DNA of 64,000 bases from Cordilura impudica. Its lineage: Eukaryota > Arthropoda > Insecta > Diptera > Scathophagidae. Below, one piece after another: positions 57,181 to 64,000 of the stretch. The DNA lies in the NCBI GenBank assembly GCA_963682025.1, contig OY821521.1:195362526-195426525 (forward strand), given 5' to 3'. Position numbers and translations under genes: made by a program. The notes under the pieces were generated by a model. It was not told where the DNA came from. It saw only the letters and a list, made by a program, of their open reading frames with translations, and did no database searches. Every line of letters begins with the position of its first letter. Within the stretch, counting starts at the first letter, position 1.

Positions 57181-58869
57181 GATATAGATAAATAAATTTC
57201 TCACATTTTTTTATTGATATACATTTTAAAAGTAACATCAAATACTGGCGCTTTTTATTCGAATTTAGCTCCTTTTTTAGCGGTTTTTGTGGTACTGTTC
57301 TGCTCTTTTTACTTGGAAAAATGGTATAGCTGATTTTATTTAAGAATATCAAAAAGGCTTGACTATAACAGCATAAGCTTTTATGTTTCTCCTCAAAAAA
57401 AAAAAAATAAAAAAATAAAAATAAAGTAAAAATATTAGTTACATCGTTCTACCTCACCCAGCTGAGTATCAGGTTACGAGTTATGATAAAAAAAATTTTT
57501 TTTCGAAAATTTTTAAACTTTCTTTTTTTTTAATTTTTAAAATTTTTCAATTCCATTAATATCGCTGACATGCCAAGTAATGCTTAGCATCACTTGAGCA
57601 AATTTTTTTTTTATAATTCATTGCTCCGCCAGGAAGAAATAATTGAGTCTCATGTTCAAATTTCTATTCATTTTCATTTATTCGTTTAAGTATTTTTCTG
57701 TTGAGAATCATCTAAATCTTTTTTTTTTTCATATTTTCATTAAATATTTGCTTGTAGTTTTACGGATGAAAACTATTATTTTACAACAAAAAAGATTTAC
57801 AATTGGTATTAAGTAGGTAAGTAAGTAAATAAGAAATAATGCATTTTCCTAATCTTAAATTACATATGCACACATGTACGTAAATGGATGTACTTTAAAT
57901 ATACATATACATATATATATTTTTATTTTATAATATAAATATAAATGTTTAAACATAACGGAGAAAGGCAGGAGGCACTAAAAATAACACTGGGGTGGTT
58001 TGCACTTTGTTTTTTTTCTATCTTCTTTCATGTTTTTTTCTTCTTTTTTTCACTTAAATTTACACTTACATAATTTTTTTAAAATATAATTTTTAAATTA
58101 AAATAAAATTTTTACATTTTTGATTTAATAAAAAACAAAAAAAAAAATCATTATGAACTTAATTAAGTCATACAAAAAAATGTAAAGCATGTATAAAGGT
58201 ATATAAACATTTACAGAGAAAGAGAGGAAGAGAGTGATAGAGAGAGAGAGAGAGAGTAAATGATAAACATCATTAATATATATAGGTATATGGAGGCACT
58301 CGAAATAATCTTTGGCTTACAATTTGCAATGCATACAATAATTACAATTCATAAAAATTCCATTTAGTTGCATATTTAATTCCTGCTTTTTTTTTTTAAA
58401 TTTTCCTAATTAAATAAATATGTTTGTAAGTAATTAGTAAACTAATATGTATAATTATGATAATATTTAGGAGCTTAATAATGGCTCTATAATCTAATCA
58501 TGGTTTATGCTGCTGCTATTGTGTGGTTTAAGTATTCGATAATTCATATTTGACAACAATCTTGGCGAGGGGATAAAGTTTTCAATAACTCAATTAGCTT
58601 TTGAATATTTTATATTATATCAATAAATTCTTTTTTTTTTATATAAGAAAGTTTTTTTTTAGCAAAATAAAAAAAATAAATATTCTAAGAAAATTGAATT
58701 TCTTCTCTATCCTAAGATCGTAATAAGTTTATGAATTGCATTGAAGAAAATTAGTAAATCTTTATGCTTTAAGATCATTCATTATTTTTGTTGTTTTTTT
58801 TTTGTAAATTTTTCATTTTTTTTGTAGTGTTTGAAATTTCAGCCTTTTCTCATTGGCCTATTTGAATTT
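57181..58869. other. 3' flank of the third Ig gene
   Basis: A/T-rich with a GA microsatellite at 58,216-58,256 and many poly-T tracts. It presumably includes the 3' UTR of the gene on the minus strand. No coding region seen. Confidence 0.4.
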
Positions 58870-59174
58870 TCAATAATACGTAGACATCATTATTGTCAAA
58901 GCTGTTAGCATGAAGACGTATCCGAAATACTTTATAGAGGAAGCACTATTATCGGTAATATTTTCAGGTGGTGTACTATATTCGATGATAACATTTTGTC
59001 GTATATAGTCCGGTAAAACAATACACGAAAAGTTTCCTGCTGCTGTATTTTTGTTATAGTTGAATATTGTCAGGTCGAATTTGTTGTCCACAGCATATTT
59101 TTCAATCGATAATGAGGATTTGCCATTGGTTATGGCCAGATCATCTTTATACCATAGAATGTTATGTCTGGAAT
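58870..59174 (-). CDS. last exon of a third Ig gene: half an Ig domain and GPI-type tail (partial)
   Basis: The exon reads SRHNILWYKDDLAITNGKSS, then NKNTAAGNFSCIVLPDYIRQ and NVIIEY, then a short linker STPPENITDNSASSIKY and a hydrophobic tail FGYVFMLTALTIMMSTYY with TAA. It therefore gives the W-to-C second half of one Ig domain and then terminates. The acceptor TCGAACAATTTCAG has the same phase and the same position relative to the Trp as exon 3 of the second Ig gene (NNVVIWYKDHD...NYFCEIQPQSIRQHIILEL), so the exons are paralogous. In the second gene that exon goes on to further Ig domains; here it ends in a membrane/GPI signal. The upstream exons (signal peptide and first Ig strand) were not found to 64,000 and may lie outside the window. 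It could also be an alternative terminal exon of a larger gene. Confidence 0.78.
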
Positions 59175-59833
59175 CTGAAATTGTTCGAGAAAAAGAAATA
59201 TAATATTATAGTGAATTCGAAAAAATCTTAACACACGTTTTTCTCTTAACTTTGAAAAATATGTCAATTATAATGCTTAATGACAACCCTGTTCATTTAA
59301 AATTAGTTCAATTAGAATGAGTGATAAAATAATAGTACGTGCTAAAATTATTAAAAGTTTTCAACAATATCCAACTTGGCCCTACCAAAATTTAGTCAAA
59401 GGCCTGCCGTGAAATTGTTTCCAATGTTATTAGAAAGTATCAGGCAAAGTTGAACATTGGGAAGAATTAAAGGTTAACGTGATGTTTTTAAGGCCCAGAA
59501 CATAGAAAACATATAAAAAGAGCTCCCAACACATCTGGAGGAAAAGCAGCCCGGTTAGCTCAGTGCTTGAACTATTTGGTGCGAAAAGTTAAAGCCCAAT
59601 ACAGGTTTGAAAATATACAAAGTCCAAAATGTTCTAGAGGGAAAAACATAGCATGGCCAAAAACAGATCATCGAAATTGAAATCATAGAAAAATACTCCT
59701 GCTGCATAATGGATGATGAAACGTTTTTATTGGACGAATTTTTCCAGCTTCCGGCTTAAAATTTTTAGGCTTGAGAAAATGTCGAAGATAAGTTAAGGAC
59801 CCAATAGTAGACGAAATTTAAAAAAACGAAAGA

Positions 59834-60632
59834 AAGAAAATTATGGTAGATGTAGACTTATTATACGATACCCTATACCATGTGTTTAGAGACCCTATCT
59901 CTTAGGTCCAACTAAATGATTATAGAAAATAAGCATAAATCAAATTTGAGTGGCATTGTTATTAATGTTTTTTGCCTTTGAATATGAAAAAGCCCATATC
60001 GGATTTTATATTTACATGGGCACTATGTAGAAAATTGGATCAATCCAGACCATATTTGGTAAGGTCACTTATTTTCTTGCAAAACTATATAAAAACCAAA
60101 TATGAGAAAAATCTGTGCAATATTTTTATTTTTGGTAGATTTAAGCGAAGATCGGGAAGCAGCTTTATATGGGGGCTATGACTAACAATTGTCTTATAGG
60201 GTTTATTTTTGGACTACTGATTAAAGGATGTAATAAACACACACACACACCCAATTTTACGGAGATCATTATCATTATCAATTATCATATAGAATTTGGA
60301 TCTTATGGCAATTTAAGTCGATTTCATAGGGGTCATTTGTATGGGGACCAGGTCTGAACATGCACGGATTTGCACGAATTTTAATAGCGTTCATGCTCCA
60401 ATAGAAGCTTATATACCAAATTTCATCAAAATATATTCATATTTGTGGCCTGTAGTTTGATTACAAGGTTTACATGGACACATAGACAGACGGGCAGACG
60501 GATGGTAGCAATGTCCATCCGTCTGCCCGTCTGTCTATGTCTCGACTCAGAAAGTGATTCTTAGTCGATCGGTATAATAAAAAAATGGGTCTAGGTCAAA
60601 TATAACGTGACCAAATAGTGGTATAGGGTATA
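59834..60632 (-). repeat. GTCY repeat family A, copy with inverted GTCY core
   Basis: AAGAAAATTATGGTAGATGT at the left and CCAAATAGTGGTATAGGGTA at the right. The core at 60,480-60,540 is a perfect inverted repeat instead of a simple GTCY run. Confidence 0.85.
60480..60540. repeat. perfect 26-bp inverted repeat, 9-base loop
   Basis: ACATAGACAGACGGGCAGAC plus GGATGG pairs exactly with its reverse complement ending CTGCCCGTCTGTCTATGT. The loop is TAGCAATGT. Confidence 0.95.
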
Positions 60633-60970
60633 AAAAGTTCCTGTTAAGGCAACCAATATGCAATTGTGGCAAAAGAAGTAAGTCATTTGTTACAACGGGC
60701 TCTCTAAATACCGAAATTTATTTTAAGGAATGTTGGCAAAGAAGACTCCTTCCAACACATATTTTTGGACCGATTTGTCATCCTGTCACTACGGTAATAA
60801 TGTGGTTTTTGTACCAAGTCATATTTTTCCCAACTTTCCGGAGCTTAATTTGAAGAGCAGAAAAAGTTGTCCACAAAATGTTGAAGATTTTAAACGAGGA
60901 TGGACTGCCTGTTGCAAAAAAATGACAGAAAGCAATATAATATCCCAAATGGCAGAATTTCCTTAAATTT

Positions 60971-61799
60971 GTGAATTTTCTCAGAACCAGGTTACTTCAA
61001 ATTTGGGATACCTCTAAAATTTCCATATTTTTTTCACATAACCCTAAAAATTAATTCGTAATTCACATATGAAATTACCGATTTCTGGATGTATTTTCCA
61101 AAAATGTTGTTTTGGAACAAAAATCTATATCTATATTGTCTTTTTTTAATCTATATTGTGTTTTTCATAAGGTTTGTATATATTTTTTGCCTAATAATAA
61201 TTATTTTTTCATATAAATTTATATATATTTTTTTCAACATAGGCGCCCGAGTTTTGCTTGTTTTCGATGAAAATTGTTCATTCTTCAGCTGATTGATATT
61301 GCAAATGAAACTCGGGTCATGGATGAAAATAGGACAAAATATAAAGGGATTTTTAATTTGTTCATATAATTTTCTGATATATGTAATCTCCTAAATTTGT
61401 TTTTCCTTGCAAAAACATGAATTCAAATATCAGATTAACGGAATTATTATTCCGGAAAAGATCCATAAGTATGGATTATAACTATAAAAGTTTTCTTATT
61501 TGTAAGCTTTAATATAATTTCTTTTAAGTACAAAAATTGAAACTCTATGTTCAATGGTTTCCGCATTTATGTATGTTAAGATTTTTTCGACCGCACTCCT
61601 TATTTAGTTCATTAAACTCGAATTCTTTGCATTACATTTAGATATCATAAAACTAAGCCCAAATGAAAATGTGATTTGGTCCAATTCAGAATGGAAGTGC
61701 TATTTGTAACATCTGTGCCAAATTTCAAGTTAATGTCTCCATTGATTTTGTAAATAAATAAAAGTGAATTCGGAGGAATGAAAAATCTGCTGCAGAAAC
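60971..61799. other. intergenic DNA with a dispersed direct repeat
   Basis: TTTCCATATTTTTTTCACAT and the following ~100 bases (61,018-61,110) recur at 63,745-63,850. AGGCGCCCGAGTTTTGCTTG at 61,241 is related to the tandem unit at 62.8 kb. No gene seen. Confidence 0.5.
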
Positions 61800-62660
61800 G
61801 TTAAAGATGTTTCAGACAGTGTCAAAAAAAAAAAAATTACAGGTACGAAAAACCTGAACAACACGTCACGGAAATAGACAATAAACAAAAGACAATTAGA
61901 GCCCTCACTGTCGACATTTCGAAAGGATCGGTCGACACTATTTTAAAAAATATTTTAAGCCTCAAACGCTTCAAATCTCGATAGGTTCCAAAAACACTAA
62001 ATTTTCTTTTAGAAAAAGAGCATCGCATAGTTATTTCTGAATTAATGATTTATACCCACAAGATCGATATGAAACACATCATTACAGCTGATGAGACTTG
62101 GATTTATAACCACGGATTTATACCTACTAAACAAGCAAATCTTATTCAAAAGTTGAAGCCAGATCGAAAAGTTTACGTCGTTCAAAAATCAAGGTCATGT
62201 TAGCAGTTTTCTTCAATTCTGGTGCATTCTGAAAAACCTTCCGCCTGGAAAAATTGTTAACAAGAAATATTGTTTTGGGTGTTATGCGTCATTTGTGTGA
62301 AGCTATTCGTAAAAGGAGGACAAAAATTTGGGCAGACAACTTTTGCATTTCTGCATCGTCTCAAAGTGCATTGTTTCTTCTATCTCATTTCGCACAAAAT
62401 TCGACTCATATCGTTCTACAATCACCATTTCCACCTTATTAAGCACTATGTGACTTCTGGCTATTCAATAAACTTAAAAGACTACTCCAGGGTCGCTGTT
62501 TTGTAACGATTGAGGAGATAAAAGTTGTATTGCTGCGCGCTTTGAAGGTCATTTCGGAAATCGACTTTAACAATTATTTTAAGGATTCTAAATTATGTTG
62601 ACGTATATTGAGGTAATGTATCGGAAGGGGATTAGCAAGGTGATTAAATTCAGTTGGAAG
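61800..62660 (+). pseudogene. mariner transposase fossil
   Basis: KHIITADETWIYNHGFIPTK near 62,072-62,130 is the first catalytic block of mariner transposases ('itgDEtWiy'). Then KVYVVQKSRSC-like, PGKIVNKKYCFG and, near 62,555-62,635, EIDFNNYFKDSKLC and YIEVMYRKGD-like C-terminal pieces follow in shifting frames. N-terminal HTH-like text (TVDISKGSVDTIL) is at 61,908. Stops and shifts make it dead. Confidence 0.78.
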
Positions 62661-62832
62661 AATAATTAAAAATTTTTCTTTTATAACACTGTAATATATA
62701 CTCGTATAATTACACCAGATTTTATATATTTTCATTTCGTTTGTGTTTCAGTATATTTTTGATCTATATAACAAATAAAATCAATATACCATCGGTTCCC
62801 TTTTTCTATTGATTTAGCAACCACGCTAATAA

Positions 62833-63172
62833 TAGGCGCCCGAGTAATCCTGTTTTAAACCAAAATCTTTGTTATGTTCATTAAAATTTGTGATAATGGA
62901 TATGATCAAGGTATGCCAAACCGAGTAACCGGTTCTCGGGTATCTGAAAAACCCTTTATTTCAAGAAACGGGATCGCAAAAATAATAGAATTTTCATATA
63001 CAAATAACAATATGCGGTCGAGTAATCTTGTTTTCTATGAAAAATGTTTATTAAGATTATTCGAATTTTTGGTATTGGATATGAGTAAGGTATGCAAAAC
63101 CAGGTAACCAGTTCTCGGGTATCCGAAAACTCTTTATTTCAAGAAACCGGATCGCAAACATAATAGAAATTT
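62833..63172 (+). repeat. two direct units of about 180 bp
   Basis: GTATGCCAAACCGAGTAACC then GGTTCTCGGGTATCTGAAAA (62,911-62,950) is repeated as GTATGCAAAACCAGGTAACC then AGTTCTCGGGTATCCGAAAA (63,090 on), with matching flanks (CGAGTAATCCTGTTTT / CGAGTAATCTTGTTTT). Confidence 0.85.
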
Positions 63173-64000
63173 AATATAATGTTAAAAGTAGAAAATTAAG
63201 CCGGGCAGCTATTCTTCCTTTTATAATTAGCTTTTTCAAGTTGTCACAGAATTGTTTTACCTTCATCTTTGGTCGAAAAATCGAGCCGTTGAAGATCAAT
63301 ATTCGCACTGAAGAAAAACTCACAAATTCCATAAAAACAGAAAAAAAATTTGAAAATTATTCTAAAAACAACGACAAAATAGGCCATCACAAAAATAATC
63401 AATAATTAGAATTTCCAAGTTTAAACAAACAGTGGAGCAAAGCTCAAACGATGATTCCACAAATTTTATCAGACTTTCATTAAACGTTGAAAGTGTATGT
63501 AAGAATTTTGTGATTTTAACATCGTACCTATCCTAGAATTTTTTTTTAAATGGATAAAATTATTGAGATAAAAACAACGTGTTGTTTTTCTAATAATTTT
63601 AAAGTTTGCTTAGAACCGGGTATCCGGTTTAAAAAAATCCAGCGTCAAAATTGCGTTACGTCAAATTTATAAGGTTTTATATGCATTAGAAATAAGGAAA
63701 ATCGTCTGAATTGTTATTAAGGAAATCTTATGGATACCTATAAAATTTCCATATTTTTTCACATAACCCTAAAAATTATTTAGAAATTTGAATATAAAAA
63801 ATTACTGATCGGTGGATGTATGACGTGGTATATTTTCCAAAAATTTTTTTAATGTTATTTTATGGCAATAATTAGTATTTTTGCATAATTTTTTCTTGCG
63901 GAAAATATGAAAATTTATTTCGCGTGATAATATTTTTATATGGACTAAAATTTCTGCGGGTTTACTGGGTTTAATAAACGAATTTTTGTTTTTGTGGCGT
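63173..64000. other. right edge, nothing recognised apart from one direct repeat
   Basis: A/T-rich. It contains the second copy of the ~100-base direct repeat (63,730-63,850). It could contain upstream exons of the third Ig gene on the minus strand, but I could not identify one. Confidence 0.35.

Larger units (their letters stand above)
59320..60970 (+). pseudogene. mariner-type transposase fossil split by a nested family-A repeat
   Basis: The left part has YSCCIMDDETFLLDEFFQLP near 59,690-59,750, the first catalytic Asp block of a mariner-like group in which the motif is 'C.mDDEty...dF.qlPG'. The right part at 60,640-60,970 has FVTTGSLNTEIYFKECWQRR, FWTDLSSCHYG and VFVPSHIFPNFPEL, the second catalytic block and after. 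A family-A repeat at 59,834-60,632 separates them. Stops and frameshifts show it is inactive. Confidence 0.75.

Noticed and set aside
61089..61292. 67-codon hydrophobic plus frame (FLIYIVFFIRFVYIF...)
   Set aside because: Hydrophobicity comes from T-rich DNA. It overlaps dispersed repeat sequence and has no homologous feature.

Overview
The window looks like euchromatic DNA of a higher (muscomorph, probably calyptrate) fly. It is very A/T-rich, and its genes have short exons with GT-AG introns. The recognisable genes belong to insect families: a pickpocket-type DEG/ENaC channel and GPI-anchored Ig/fibronectin-III cell-adhesion proteins of the Wrapper/Klingon kind. The space between and inside the genes is packed with decayed Tc1/mariner transposons, non-LTR retrotransposons, GTCY-containing interspersed repeats of the type described in Diptera as mini-me, and several kilobase-scale minisatellites. 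The species and the orthologies are inferences, because no database search was possible.

Layout. (1) 233-11122, minus strand: a ten-exon DEG/ENaC (ppk) gene of 420 codons. Its two long introns (1428-6171 and 6691-10247) hold a LINE, Tc1 fossils and GTCY repeats. (2) 11123-16955: the head-to-head interval between ppk and the next gene, mostly a 2.8-kb 18-bp minisatellite (12.2-15.0 kb) and a possible hAT fossil. (3) 16956-24284, plus strand: a six-exon gene for a 529-residue protein with a signal peptide, three Ig domains, one FN3 domain and a GPI-type tail (Wrapper-like). (4) 24.3-31.3 kb: a transposase pseudogene, tandem rolling-circle-like elements, hairpins and another 2.8-kb minisatellite with 490-bp higher-order units. 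(5) 31275-44727, minus strand: a seven-exon gene for a 502-residue protein with the same architecture plus an acidic, tyrosine-rich N-terminal segment. Two of its introns are filled by a ~135-bp satellite. (6) 44.7-58.8 kb: transposon-rich intergenic DNA with a fourth 18-bp minisatellite, two copies of an element that carries a 7-bp satellite, and a Tc1 element with visible terminal inverted repeats. (7) 58870-59174, minus strand: the last exon of a third Ig gene, in which one Ig half-domain runs straight into a GPI-type tail. Its 5' exons were not found and may lie beyond the right edge. (8) 59.2-64 kb: two mariner-type fossils, one of them split by a nested repeat, and degenerate direct repeats.

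How the genes relate. The two complete Ig genes are convergent and share one domain order. The third shares an intron position and exon sequence with the second. The cluster therefore looks like old tandem duplications of a GPI-anchored adhesion gene. The ppk gene is a separate membrane-channel gene. All splice models were built by hand from GT/AG signals, phase and family motifs. Every junction is phase-consistent, which is the main support for them.
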